A DNA stretch of 64,000 nucleotides, taken from assembly GCA_965657215.1 (NCBI GenBank), contig CBFHNR010000011.1:1-64000 (forward strand), given 5' to 3'. A program made the position numbers and the translations under genes. Positions 52,696 to 61,801 of this stretch are shown here, in pieces (within the stretch, counting starts at the first letter, position 1; each line of letters starts with the position of its first letter). A model generated the notes under the pieces. The model ran no database searches. It was not told the origin of the DNA and saw only the letters and a list, made by a program, of their open reading frames with translations. The DNA comes from JAHEJA01 sp965657215. Lineage in GTDB: Bacteria > Pseudomonadota > Alphaproteobacteria > Rhodobacterales > Rhodobacteraceae.

Positions 52696-53899
52696 TGCTT
52701 TGTTTGCCGATCAGATAGATCAGTTAAAAACGGACGGGAATTATCGAATATTCGCCGAACTTGAACGCCAATGCGGAGCCTTTCCCAAGGCCAAAAGCCA
52801 CGATGACAATGCCCCTGATGAGGTAACGGTGTGGTGTTCGAATGACTACTTAGGAATGGGTCAGCATCCCACGGTGCGCCAAGCTATGAAAGATGTGATT
52901 GATAGCTCTGGATGTGGCGCTGGAGGAACGCGCAATATTTCTGGAACGAACCATCACCACCTCTTGTTGGAACGCGAACTTGCGGACCTACATGGCAAAG
53001 AGAACGCGCTTTTGTTTACCTCTGGCTATGTGTCAAACTGGGCCGCGCTGGGAACCCTCGGATCGCGTCTACCCAATGCGGTTATTTTGTCGGACTCATT
53101 GAACCACGCGAGCATGATCGAAGGTATTCGTCATTCAAGAGCGGATAAAGTGATTTGGAACCACAATGATCCAGAGGATTTGGATCGTAAATTGTCACGC
53201 ATTGACCCAGATCGTCCGAAAATTGTTGCCTTTGAATCTGTCTATTCGATGGATGGCGATATTTGCCCAATGCAAGAAATTGTTGAAGTTGCGGAAAAGC
53301 ATGGGGCGATGACCTATTTGGATGAGGTTCATGCTGTTGGGCTTTATGGTCCACGCGGTGGGGGGATTTCAGAAGAGCTCGGCCTTGCGGATCGCATCAC
53401 TTTGATCGAAGGCACCTTGGGCAAAGCCTATGGCGTCATGGGGGGCTATATCACAGGGTCAAACCAGCTTTGTGATTTCATCCGATCCTTCTCTAGCGGC
53501 TTTATTTTCACAACAGCCCTACCGCCCGCAGTGGCAGCAGGGGCAAAGGCCTCTATCCAACACTTGAAAGTGTCTGAAATCGAACGTCAAAAACAAAGAC
53601 GCCAAGTTGCCAAATTCCGAGCTGGACTTGATCGTGCAGGCATTCCTCATTTGGATAACCCCTCACATATCATCCCTGTAATGATCAAGGACCCTGTCAA
53701 ATGCCGCCAAATCGCGGATATTTTGATGCATGACTATGGCATCTACGTGCAGCCGATCAATTATCCAACGGTCCCCAAAGGAACCGAGAGGTTGCGATTT
53801 ACGCCGTCGCCGTATCACACAGATGCAGATATAGATCATGTCATTTCCGCCTTGAGTGATCTTTGGAAACGCTGTGCCGTGTCTCATGCAGTGGCATAA
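52685..53899 (+). CDS. hemA: 5-aminolevulinate synthase
   Basis: A 404-residue PLP enzyme that condenses glycine and succinyl-CoA (C4 route). Glycine-rich CGAGGTRNISGT, VYSMDGDICPM, LDEVHAVGLYGPRGGG, and the PLP lysine in EGTLGKAYG are all intact. AAAGGA lies ahead of ATG 52685; the frame is open 24 codons upstream but that part is puhE in another frame. Its place in the superoperon couples tetrapyrrole supply to pigment synthesis. Confidence 0.95.
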   Translation: MDYDALFADQIDQLKTDGNYRIFAELERQCGAFPKAKSHDDNAPDEVTVWCSNDYLGMGQHPTVRQAMKDVIDSSGCGAGGTRNISGTNHHHLLLERELADLHGKENALLFTSGYVSNWAALGTLGSRLPNAVILSDSLNHASMIEGIRHSRADKVIWNHNDPEDLDRKLSRIDPDRPKIVAFESVYSMDGDICPMQEIVEVAEKHGAMTYLDEVHAVGLYGPRGGGISEELGLADRITLIEGTLGKAYGVMGGYITGSNQLCDFIRSFSSGFIFTTALPPAVAAGAKASIQHLKVSEIERQKQRRQVAKFRAGLDRAGIPHLDNPSHIIPVMIKDPVKCRQIADILMHDYGIYVQPINYPTVPKGTERLRFTPSPYHTDADIDHVISALSDLWKRCAVSHAVA

Positions 53900-53955
53900 A
53901 ATTTGACTTACCCAAGTTTGAGCTAGCTTATTCCTATCTTTACGGGAGGTTTCGA

Positions 53956-54390
53956 ATGACCAATTTTCTTAAATTAGTTTCCGTGCTCAGCCTTGTGGGC
54001 AGCACTGCAATTGCTGGTGGTCATGCCAGCGGTGACGCCGCTAAAGGCGAAAAGACGATGAAAAAATGCAAATCCTGTCATCAAATTATCGATGACGAGG
54101 GAACTGTTTTGTTCAAAGGTGGTAAAACCGGTCCTAATCTTTACGGGCTTGCAGGACGCAAAGCCGCAAGCGTTGAAGGCTTTCGCTATGGCAAAAGCAT
54201 TATGGCGCTTGGCGAAACAGATTTTGTCTGGGATGAAGCGGAATTTGTATCCTATGTTGCGGATCCGAATAAATATCTAAAGGCCAAGCTGGATGATAGC
54301 TCAGCCCGCTCCAAGATGTCGTTCAAGCTTCGCAAAGACGAAGAAGCCTTGAACGTGTGGGCCTATATCGTATCGCTCTCTGAGCAATAG
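53956..54390 (+). CDS. cycA: Cytochrome c2
   Basis: A 144-residue periplasmic electron carrier. Signal peptide to about residue 20 (AIA), heme site CKSCH (38-42), axial Met in SKMSFKL (M121). It shuttles electrons from the bc1 complex to the reaction centre. GGGAGG precedes the ATG. A TTGACT at 53903-53908 suggests an additional own promoter. The last 28 bases overlap the convergent bchO. Confidence 0.94.
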   Translation: MTNFLKLVSVLSLVGSTAIAGGHASGDAAKGEKTMKKCKSCHQIIDDEGTVLFKGGKTGPNLYGLAGRKAASVEGFRYGKSIMALGETDFVWDEAEFVSYVADPNKYLKAKLDDSSARSKMSFKLRKDEEALNVWAYIVSLSEQ

Positions 54391-55235
54391 GATTGACTGA
54401 GAACACGGCGAAGCACCTCTGCAATTTGCTTGGGTGCTTCCTCGTGGATGAGATGGCCATATCCGGCACATTGATGAAGCGTTGCATGCCTCATGCGCTT
54501 TGCCCATTTTTGCGAGACCGCTGCAGGCACGGTTTTGTCATCTTCGCCGCAGATAAACGTAACATCATTTTCCGCTGTGCCTAGCGTGCGCAGAAACCGA
54601 TATAAGTCCCAATCGGCCATTAATTGAAGCGTTCCTTGCACATGTTGCCTATTTTGGAACAGCGCGCTGTAAGTGTCTAACATCTCTTCGGTAATGCGCG
54701 AGCCAGTTCCCTTTAGAATCTTCGCCGTTCGGTCTGTGTCATGCGCGGCACGCGATAGGACATCCGCGGTGAAGGGCAGGGCGCTCGCAATTTTGGCGAT
54801 ATATGGAAATAGGACGCCAGCAAGCCCAGGAAACTGACCGAAAGCCGCGTTGATACAAACGACAGGAATTCTTGGCGATAGGGTTTGTGCGAGCTCTACT
54901 GCAATAGCGGCTCCTGCGGAGTGTCCAACAATCAGATCAGGTATCAATTCGGTCTTGTCACAAAGCTCCTTTAGCCCGCTGACACAGGCCTCAAGGCTGC
55001 TTTTTCCGGCGGGGGGGCGACGCGATTTACCGTGCCCTGGGAGGTCAATGGCGATGAGTTGGGTCTCTGACATCAGCTCATGGCATAGGGGCTTCCAACT
55101 ATCAGTCGATGCGCCAGTGCCGTGAATAAGCAAGATACGCGGCCCCACATTTCCCCACCTTTGGCTATACCATTCATGGTGCCGTGTTCGAATGACACCC
55201 ATGCCGTGCGAGATATGAGACGCCTGTTCCATCAT
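54363..55235 (-). CDS. bchO: Alpha/beta hydrolase BchO
   Basis: A 290-residue alpha/beta-fold protein of the BchO (magnesium-chelatase-associated) family. The nucleophile elbow is VGHSAGAA; ILLIHGTGASTDSW and IDLPGHGKSRRPP form the oxyanion region. The biochemical role is unsettled; it is linked to bchID in purple bacteria. It is the last gene of crtA-bchI-bchD-bchO and its end overlaps cycA by 28 bases. Confidence 0.9.
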   Translation of the reverse strand: MMEQASHISHGMGVIRTRHHEWYSQRWGNVGPRILLIHGTGASTDSWKPLCHELMSETQLIAIDLPGHGKSRRPPAGKSSLEACVSGLKELCDKTELIPDLIVGHSAGAAIAVELAQTLSPRIPVVCINAAFGQFPGLAGVLFPYIAKIASALPFTADVLSRAAHDTDRTAKILKGTGSRITEEMLDTYSALFQNRQHVQGTLQLMADWDLYRFLRTLGTAENDVTFICGEDDKTVPAAVSQKWAKRMRHATLHQCAGYGHLIHEEAPKQIAEVLRRVLSQSYCSESDTI

Positions 55236-55238
55236 GGC

Positions 55239-56894
55239 CTAAGACATATGCGACTGAGCAATATCAGAAAGACCTTGTGCGTCTGGTCTTGGCAAGCAAA
55301 GATATGTTCCATCCCAATCTTTCGCCAGTTCCACCAATTTCGGATTGGAGCGACGTCCTGAATCGATAAAAATAGATGGAATTGCGAGATGCTTTGCTTG
55401 TCGCGCGATGCTTTGGGCATCTTTCATCGCTTGATCTCGTCCAGCAGTGCCTGTGAGGTCAATGTTGCCTTTGCCGTCCGTTAGAAAAGCAAGCGTTGGT
55501 AATTTTCCAGATTGCCGTACTCTCAGCGCCAGTTTTAATGCCGTTTCCAAGCCTGTTGCCAAGGGGGTTCCGCCACCTGCGGCTAGAGTTCCTAGTTTTC
55601 GTTTGGTTTGCACAAGCGATCGCGTTGGGGGGAGCAAGACATCGGCCGTGCTATCACGAAACCCAATCAACGCCACAAAGTCACGTTTGGAATAGGCTTG
55701 GGCGAGCATAAGCTCAACTGCGCCTTTGGCTTCGCCCAAACGACTTAGGGCCGCAGAGCCAGAGGCATCAACGACAAATATCATCACCCGTTCCGTGCGA
55801 TTTTCAAATCTTTGAAACTGTAGATCCCTTGGGAAAATAATGGGGCCGCTGTGATGGGTGATATGTTTGCGGCGGATCTTTTGCCAAGGGGCAGCTGATC
55901 TGAGGCTTGCGACGATATCTATGCGATCTTGGCCCAGTTTGCCGCCTGCGAATGAAGGCAAAGGGCGTCCTTGGGATTGTGTTTTTTGGCGAACCCCAAA
56001 TCCCGCCCCTTTGCTTTGCGAGGTTTTTGATTTAACTGTTGTGCCCGTGTTCAACAGCCCCTCTGGAAGCGCCGCTTTGATTGCATCTATGATCAAATCT
56101 TGTGGTAAAGGGGGCTGCGTATCCCGGTTCTCACTCTCAGAGTTTGGCCTGTCGTTCGGTTGCTCAGGTGAGGGCGGCGATTGATCAACTGCCTCCTCTT
56201 GGTGACTGGCGCGGTGGGTAAACACCAAAGACGCAGCCAGTTCTAAATCCTCTTGGGACGCTTCTTTACGGTTGTTCCATGCTGCAAAATAGCGCGCGGC
56301 CTGCTGCGCCATAATGACGGGTCTGAGGTCCGAAATGCCAAGCTGAAGCGCGGCATAGACAAAAGGGGTCGGATCGACTTGAACGTCATTTATCGTGCCC
56401 TTTGGTGAATGATGTAAAGGTGCATCAAAACGTAATTGCTGTGTCAACGACTGCCCACGTAAATCAAAGCAAAACGCCAATCGGCTTTCTAGTGCAAGGG
56501 CGATAGGCGCCTCACTCGTTTCGCTTTCGTCAATAGCGATGAGGGGGCCAACGGTGCCTTGATCCATCCGCTGTGCGATCACGGCTGCGATATCTGGGCG
56601 GAGACGTTCACACATTGGGGCAAGGAACCAGCCTGCGCGATCCAGTAAACCACCTTGCATCACCAAGCGACGCTCGGTTAGGCTTGCAATCGGGTCGGCC
56701 CCTCCGCAGAGCGTTTCTATGCTCGTCGAGGGATGAAGGATGTTGAGCTGTGGTGCAAGATTTGCGATATCTTGCCTCAGGCCATCCATTTGGGGGCCAG
56801 AATGCGTTTTGAAAATGATCCCACCAAATTTTTGGGGATCCGCCGCAACAAGCCGCAGGGCCAAAGACACACGTTGATGCAAAGAGGTTTCCAT
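55239..56894 (-). CDS. bchD: Magnesium chelatase subunit BchD
   Basis: A 551-residue AAA+/integrin-I-domain protein. An inactive AAA+ part (about 1-220) is followed by an acidic, proline-rich linker (SPPSPEQPNDRPNSESENRD) and a C-terminal vWA domain with MIDAS FVVDASGSAAL. It bridges the BchI ring to BchH. It lies two bases after bchI. Confidence 0.95.
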   Translation of the reverse strand: METSLHQRVSLALRLVAADPQKFGGIIFKTHSGPQMDGLRQDIANLAPQLNILHPSTSIETLCGGADPIASLTERRLVMQGGLLDRAGWFLAPMCERLRPDIAAVIAQRMDQGTVGPLIAIDESETSEAPIALALESRLAFCFDLRGQSLTQQLRFDAPLHHSPKGTINDVQVDPTPFVYAALQLGISDLRPVIMAQQAARYFAAWNNRKEASQEDLELAASLVFTHRASHQEEAVDQSPPSPEQPNDRPNSESENRDTQPPLPQDLIIDAIKAALPEGLLNTGTTVKSKTSQSKGAGFGVRQKTQSQGRPLPSFAGGKLGQDRIDIVASLRSAAPWQKIRRKHITHHSGPIIFPRDLQFQRFENRTERVMIFVVDASGSAALSRLGEAKGAVELMLAQAYSKRDFVALIGFRDSTADVLLPPTRSLVQTKRKLGTLAAGGGTPLATGLETALKLALRVRQSGKLPTLAFLTDGKGNIDLTGTAGRDQAMKDAQSIARQAKHLAIPSIFIDSGRRSNPKLVELAKDWDGTYLCLPRPDAQGLSDIAQSHMS

Positions 56895-56896
56895 GT

Positions 56897-57901
56897 TTAC
56901 CCCAAGACGGCCTCAAGCGTTCTCTCAACCCGTGCGAGCGACCCTGTATCATCCAAAGGATCGCGTCTCAAACGATGGCTGAGCGCCATCGGTGCTATTC
57001 GCTTTAGATGAGATTTATCGACGGATGACGCGCCTTCATAGGCGGCAAAGGCACGGGCCGTTTTGAGCAAGGTCAATTCGCCGCGCAAACCGTCGCTGCC
57101 CATCGCAATGCAAATTTCGGCGCAGGTTTCGAGAATATCATCACCACAGATGACAGCTTCTAATTTGGTACGCGCGGCAATGATATCTGCTTGGATTTTG
57201 TCCGTTTCTTTGGCCCAAGATGCACAATAGCCTTGAGGATCCTGATCGTAGGCATCGCGGCGTTTAATGACGTCAACGCGATCCAACACCGTCTGTGGTG
57301 TGCGCACCTCAACCGATAACCCAAACCGATCCAAAAGTTGGGGCCGCAATTCGCCTTCTTCGGGGTTTCCAGAGCCGATGAGTATGAACCGCGCAGGGTG
57401 GCGAATAGACAATCCTTCGCGCTCAACAATATTTTCGCCCGATTGTGCCACGTCGAGCAATAGATCAACAATGTGGTCTTCTAACAAGTTAACTTCATCA
57501 ATATACAAATATCCCCGATTGGCCGCCGCCAACAGTCCCGGTTGAAAGGCTTTGACACCATCAACCAAAGCGCGTTCAATATCCAACGCACCCGTAACGC
57601 GATCCGCGCTAACACCGAGAGGGAGGTTGACAACAGGCGTCGACATCTCCGTTTTGCGTTTGGATGTGAGTTCAACCCAATTTGGAACATCCTTGGAAGT
57701 CGGGGAATTCATGGGGCACCCTTTGACTGCCTTGAGCGGAGGAAGCAAATCCGCCAAGGCCCGAATAGCTGTTGATTTACCTGTTCCGCGATCCCCAAAT
57801 ACCAAGACCCCACCAATTTTTGGATCAATAGCCGTTAGCAAGAGCGCCAATTTCATATCGTCCTGTCCGACGATTGCAGAGAAAGGAAAGGCCTGTGTCA
57901 T
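56897..57901 (-). CDS. bchI: Magnesium chelatase ATPase subunit BchI
   Basis: A 334-residue AAA+ ATPase motor. Walker A FGDRGTGKSTAIRAL, Walker B YLYIDEVNLLEDHIVD and sensor LIGSGNPEEGELRPQ are intact. ATG 57901 (MTQAFPFSAIVGQD) overlaps the crtA stop by ATGA; the frame is open 14 codons upstream but is not BchI-like there. Confidence 0.96.
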   Translation of the reverse strand: MTQAFPFSAIVGQDDMKLALLLTAIDPKIGGVLVFGDRGTGKSTAIRALADLLPPLKAVKGCPMNSPTSKDVPNWVELTSKRKTEMSTPVVNLPLGVSADRVTGALDIERALVDGVKAFQPGLLAAANRGYLYIDEVNLLEDHIVDLLLDVAQSGENIVEREGLSIRHPARFILIGSGNPEEGELRPQLLDRFGLSVEVRTPQTVLDRVDVIKRRDAYDQDPQGYCASWAKETDKIQADIIAARTKLEAVICGDDILETCAEICIAMGSDGLRGELTLLKTARAFAAYEGASSVDKSHLKRIAPMALSHRLRRDPLDDTGSLARVERTLEAVLG

Positions 57902-58650
57902 GACGGAAGCTCCGCAAGTTGTGTTGCATCGAAATCGGACCAATGTCCGTCGATCGAGATAATATTGAACCGCGCATAGAGCTCTTCTTTAAACCAATTG
58001 CCCTTGCGGACCTGTTGGATCGCCCTGTGATGTGGCCCATTTTGATGGGCAAATTCCGCCATACGAACAATGTCTGGCCAAACGGAAAATGTGAGTTGCT
58101 GTCGCAGTGGGACTTCACCGAGGCCGATTTTAAACATCACATCCGTGTTGTTTCCGATGCGGGTGCTGATCTCAGGGGAATGACGCCAGAATTGCGGAAT
58201 TTTTTGCCATTTGACCGTGGCACGCGTTAGAATTGCGACAGGTCCAGAATTCTGTGAGTGTGTTGTCGTTGACGTGTTGAAAGGCAAGGCGCCTGACCAT
58301 TTCCCCCGTGCCGATGACACGCGTAGAAATAGGGTCGCAGATTCAGCCGCGTGGGTTCGATAGGCTGTAAAGGGCCTCAACTTGGCGGTGCCTCTTTCCG
58401 CATCCTCTTGTGAGGCCCAGACCCCCAAAATTCCGTAAACCCCCCAATTCGGGATGGGCGTGAACCCTTGTCCTGTTCCCGATCCCAACAATTTCCAAAA
58501 GGTTAAGCCGTGAATGCGATTGAGAATTGGGCGCGCAAGCCCCATCATCACAAAAGCCCAGCATTTGTGATATGTGCTGTCAAAGCGAAACAAGCTCAGG
58601 GTTACAGTTTGGATAGGCCGTCTCCGATAAATAAAAGGTAAAAGTCTCAT
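57898..58650 (-). CDS. crtA: Spheroidene monooxygenase CrtA
   Basis: A 250-residue heme-type oxygenase that converts spheroidene to spheroidenone with O2. Family segments are VTLSLFRFDS, FWKLLGSGTGQGFTPIPNWG and TYGILGVWAS-like VYGILGVWAS. The frame is open up to 58764, but that would cross the crtI start; ATG 58650 is the best start. It heads the crtA-bchI-bchD-bchO group and diverges from crtI across two PpsR-type boxes. Confidence 0.93.
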   Translation of the reverse strand: MRLLPFIYRRRPIQTVTLSLFRFDSTYHKCWAFVMMGLARPILNRIHGLTFWKLLGSGTGQGFTPIPNWGVYGILGVWASQEDAERGTAKLRPFTAYRTHAAESATLFLRVSSARGKWSGALPFNTSTTTHSQNSGPVAILTRATVKWQKIPQFWRHSPEISTRIGNNTDVMFKIGLGEVPLRQQLTFSVWPDIVRMAEFAHQNGPHHRAIQQVRKGNWFKEELYARFNIISIDGHWSDFDATQLAELPS

Positions 58651-58676
58651 TTCAGTCAAACACAAAATACTTATGT

Positions 58677-58694
58677 TGTAAAATAAAATAGACA
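58677..58694. promoter_or_regulatory. PpsR-type box 1, crtA/crtI
   Basis: TGTAAAATAAAATAGACA fits TGT-N12-ACA and most of TGTAA-N8-TGACA. It lies 27 bases ahead of crtA and is one of a pair separated by 7 bp, the arrangement for cooperative PpsR/CrtJ binding at divergent crt promoters. Confidence 0.8.
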
Positions 58695-58701
58695 TATGTA
58701 C

Positions 58702-58719
58702 TGTAATTTTGAAATGACA
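58702..58719. promoter_or_regulatory. PpsR-type box 2, crtA/crtI
   Basis: TGTAATTTTGAAATGACA fits TGTAA-N8-TGACA exactly. It contains the ATG (58714) taken as the crtI start. Operator and start codon therefore overlap, which suggests a very short or absent leader for crtI. Confidence 0.8.
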
Positions 58720-60261
58720 CAGCATGACCCCTCTTTTTCGATTGCGATCGAAGCTTCGCCTCAACCCACGGCAATCGTTATTGGCGCTGGGTTGGGAGGT
58801 TTGTCAGCAGCTATGCGCCTTGGTGCGAAAGGCTACCGTGTCCATGTGATTGATCGATTGGATCGATTGGGTGGGCGGGGCTCGTCGATTGCGAAGGACG
58901 GATTTCGCTTTGATCTTGGCCCGACGATTCTGACAGTGCCGGATGTGTTTCGACGGCTCTGGGCGGACTGCGGTCGGGACTTTGATCAAGATGTGACCCT
59001 TGTTCCCGTTGATCCTTATTATGAAATTCGCTGGCCAGATGGGAGCAAGTTTCAAATTCGTGACTCTGAGCAGGACATGAATGATGAGGTGAGGCGCTGT
59101 TTTCCCAAAGATTATGATGGCTATCAAGCCTTTCTCAAGGATTGCGAAAAACGATATCAATTTGGGTTTGAGGGATTGGGCCGTCGCCCGATGACTAAGC
59201 TCATGGATTTGATCAGGGAGCTGCCGGGGTTTGTGCGGCTTCGTGCGGATCGCTCTGTCTATGGGCACGCTGCGATGCGCGTCAAAGATCCTAAGCTTCG
59301 GATGGCTCTGTCTTTTCATCCGCTCTTTATCGGAGGGGATCCCCGGCATGTGACGTCTATGTATATCCTCGTAAGCCATTTGGAAAAAGCCTTTGGTGTC
59401 CACTATGTCCAAGGCGGTGTTCAGGCCTTGGCGGATGCGATGGGCCAGGTAATTTTGTCCCAGGGTGGCAAGATCACATTGGATGCGACGGTTGATGAAA
59501 TCACGGTCGATGGCGAGCGCGCAACAGGCGTTAAGTTATCGAATGGTCAGGAATTCGGGGCGCAGGTTGTTGTTTCAAACGCGGATCCTGGATGGACATA
59601 TGGAACGCTGTTGCGCAAAGTGACCAAGAAACGTTGGACACCTGCGAAGCTTGATCGGGCGCGGTGGTCGATGGGGCTGTTTGTTTGGTACTTTGGGACG
59701 AAAGGCACCGCAGGGGTTTGGTCTGATGTCGGCCATCACACAATCCTGAATGGCCCAAGATATCGCGCATTGCTCAAGGATATTTTTGATAAAACGCATC
59801 TCGCCGATGATATGTCTATTTACCTGCATCGCCCATCGGTGACAGATCCCTCAGTTGCCCCCAAAGGGGATGATTGCTTTTATGCGCTTTCTCCTGTGCC
59901 GAACTTGAAAACCACATCACCCGTGGATTGGGCGCAAGAAACTCAACGGTATAAAGCGAAAATTACTAAAGTATTAGAGGGAGTTATGCCGGGATTTTCA
60001 TCAAAAATCGTGGCCGAACATGTCCTAACCCCCCAAGATTTCAAAGAGCGCTACCTGAGCCCACATGGGGCGGGGTTTTCGCTTGAGCCGCGCATTTTTC
60101 AATCGGCTTGGTTCAGGCCGCATAACGTGAGCGAAAGCATCGAAAACCTATATCTGGTCGGGGCAGGCACGCATCCAGGTGCGGGTATTCCCAGTGTCGT
60201 GACTTCATCCGAAGTTTTAACGCAACTCGTGCCAGATGCGGAAAGTGTGATGCCGACATGA
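58714..60261 (+). CDS. crtI: Phytoene desaturase CrtI
   Basis: A 515-residue FAD enzyme that turns phytoene into neurosporene (Rhodobacter type). N-terminal FAD motif VIGAGLGGLSAAMRLGAKG, GGRGSSIAKDGFRFDLGPTI downstream, and the C-terminal YLVGAGTHPGAGIPSV. Starts are possible at ATG 58696 or 58714, both among the PpsR boxes; neither has an SD. It is coupled to crtB by ATGA. Confidence 0.95.
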   Translation: MTQHDPSFSIAIEASPQPTAIVIGAGLGGLSAAMRLGAKGYRVHVIDRLDRLGGRGSSIAKDGFRFDLGPTILTVPDVFRRLWADCGRDFDQDVTLVPVDPYYEIRWPDGSKFQIRDSEQDMNDEVRRCFPKDYDGYQAFLKDCEKRYQFGFEGLGRRPMTKLMDLIRELPGFVRLRADRSVYGHAAMRVKDPKLRMALSFHPLFIGGDPRHVTSMYILVSHLEKAFGVHYVQGGVQALADAMGQVILSQGGKITLDATVDEITVDGERATGVKLSNGQEFGAQVVVSNADPGWTYGTLLRKVTKKRWTPAKLDRARWSMGLFVWYFGTKGTAGVWSDVGHHTILNGPRYRALLKDIFDKTHLADDMSIYLHRPSVTDPSVAPKGDDCFYALSPVPNLKTTSPVDWAQETQRYKAKITKVLEGVMPGFSSKIVAEHVLTPQDFKERYLSPHGAGFSLEPRIFQSAWFRPHNVSESIENLYLVGAGTHPGAGIPSVVTSSEVLTQLVPDAESVMPT

Positions 60262-61277
60262 TATCCCAAGAACGCAGCGATATGGATTATTGCGAACAAG
60301 CGATCCGACATGGGTCGCTGTCATTTCATGCGGCCTCTCTTCTGTTGCCGAGGTCGGTTCGCGAACCCTGTTTGGCGCTCTATGCGTTTTGCCGATTGGC
60401 GGATGACGAAGTTGATTTAAAAGATGACAAATCCGCATCTGTGCGCGATTTGGTCAAGCGATTGGATGATGTCTATTCTGGGCGTCCGCGTAATCGACCT
60501 ATGGACCGTGCCTTTGCGCGCATGGTCGAGACCTCTAATATGCCGCGTGCGCTCCCTGAGGCTTTGATTGAAGGGCTTGTTTGGGATGCGATGGGCAAAG
60601 AATACGACAGCTTAGAGGATCTCACTGGTTACGCCGTTCGTGTGGCCTCCGCTGTCGGCGCAATGATGTGTGTGATCATGGGTGAGCGGAACGCAAATGT
60701 GTTGGCGCGGGCCTGTGATTTGGGGGTTGCGATGCAATTCACCAATATCGCGCGCGACATTGGCGAAGATGCGCGTGAAGGGCGTTTGTATATCCCTCTC
60801 GACTGGTTGGATCAGTATGGTTTGGAGCGAGAACAGTTTCTTCAAAATCCAGAGGCAAGCCCCGAGGTCAGGGCCATAACCAAGGATTTGCTCGCCCAAG
60901 CCAGCCGTCTCTATCATCGCTCCGAGGTTGGCATAGCCAGTTTGCCGTACAAAGTGCGCCCCGCTATGTTTGCCGCGCGTCACATCTATGCGGCCATTGG
61001 CGATAGTATCCGAGAGAACCGCTATGATAGCATCGCGCACCGCGCAAGAACGAGTAAAGCAACCAAGCTTGGCTGGCTTGGTGTTTCCGTGGGAAAAACG
61101 GCCGCAAGCGCAGTCTTGCCGCTTCCTGCGACGATTTATGCAAAGCCTTTACCGCAGGCGGAATTCTTAGTACGAGCTGCTGCAGTTGAGACCTATCGCG
61201 CTCCTGGTTGGAGTGATCGATTTTTGTCAATCATGGAGCAACTGCACAAGCATGATCACAGAAATTTGGATGCTTGA
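60258..61277 (+). CDS. crtB: Phytoene synthase CrtB
   Basis: A 339-residue enzyme that condenses two geranylgeranyl diphosphates to phytoene. The Asp-rich motifs are FCRLADDEVD and TNIARDIGEDAREGRLYI. Length is normal. It overlaps crtI and is followed by tspO on the same strand. Confidence 0.95.
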   Translation: MISQERSDMDYCEQAIRHGSLSFHAASLLLPRSVREPCLALYAFCRLADDEVDLKDDKSASVRDLVKRLDDVYSGRPRNRPMDRAFARMVETSNMPRALPEALIEGLVWDAMGKEYDSLEDLTGYAVRVASAVGAMMCVIMGERNANVLARACDLGVAMQFTNIARDIGEDAREGRLYIPLDWLDQYGLEREQFLQNPEASPEVRAITKDLLAQASRLYHRSEVGIASLPYKVRPAMFAARHIYAAIGDSIRENRYDSIAHRARTSKATKLGWLGVSVGKTAASAVLPLPATIYAKPLPQAEFLVRAAAVETYRAPGWSDRFLSIMEQLHKHDHRNLDA

Positions 61278-61304
61278 GCGCAGAGTTAGACTAAGGGGAT
61301 AGCT

Positions 61305-61760
61305 ATGTGGGTCGATTTCGCAATATTTTTGGCGGCATGTCTAACCGCGGGGGCGACTGGTGGATTATTCCCCCCGGGTGAGTGGTATGACGCTTTGAAT
61401 AAACCGCGTTGGACACCGCCTGGTTGGGTGTTTCCTGTGACGTGGATGACTCTCTACGTCTTGATGGCCTTTGCAGGTGCGACGCTTGCTCAGTTGAATG
61501 GTGCGGGAACGGCGCTGGCCTTATGGTCGCTTCAGATCGCGTTGAATGCGTTGTGGACGCCTGTTTTCTTTGGGTTAAAGCGGGTCAAGCTGGCGCTTGT
61601 CGTGATCGCGGGGCTTTGGGTGAGTGTTGGGCTATGTGTCGTCGTCTTTTGGTCGAACTCAATGATCGCTGGCTTGGTATTTTTGCCTTATTTTATTTGG
61701 GTAAGCATCGCGTCTGCGTTAAATTATTCGGTCTGGCGGCTAAATCCCGACTTAGTGTAG
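61305..61760 (+). CDS. tspO: TspO/MBR family protein
   Basis: A 151-residue, five-helix membrane protein rich in Trp (PRWTPPGWVFPVTWMTLYVL, LNALWTPVFFGLKR). In Rhodobacter TspO lies in the outer membrane, binds porphyrins and dampens photosynthesis-gene expression. AAGGGGAT precedes the ATG. It ends the crtI-crtB-tspO transcript. A PpsR-type box begins at the base after its stop codon. Confidence 0.93.
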   Translation: MWVDFAIFLAACLTAGATGGLFPPGEWYDALNKPRWTPPGWVFPVTWMTLYVLMAFAGATLAQLNGAGTALALWSLQIALNALWTPVFFGLKRVKLALVVIAGLWVSVGLCVVVFWSNSMIAGLVFLPYFIWVSIASALNYSVWRLNPDLV

Positions 61761-61778
61761 TGTAAATTAATATTTACA
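61761..61778. promoter_or_regulatory. PpsR-type box 1, tspO/crtC gap
   Basis: TGTAAATTAATATTTACA is TGT-N12-ACA with 7-bp perfect arms (TGTAAAT/ATTTACA). It starts directly after the tspO stop. The flanking genes converge here, so no annotated gene starts nearby. Confidence 0.75.
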
Positions 61779-61783
61779 TATTG

Positions 61784-61801
61784 TGTAATATATTATTGAC
61801 A
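61784..61801. promoter_or_regulatory. PpsR-type box 2, tspO/crtC gap
   Basis: TGTAATATATTATTGACA fits TGTAA-N8-TGACA exactly, 5 bp after box 1. Its last six bases are TTGACA, a consensus -35 for rightward transcription, as at the bchF proximal box. A matching -10 is weak. It would drive a transcript into 61830-61911 and then antisense to the crtC 3' end. Confidence 0.75.
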
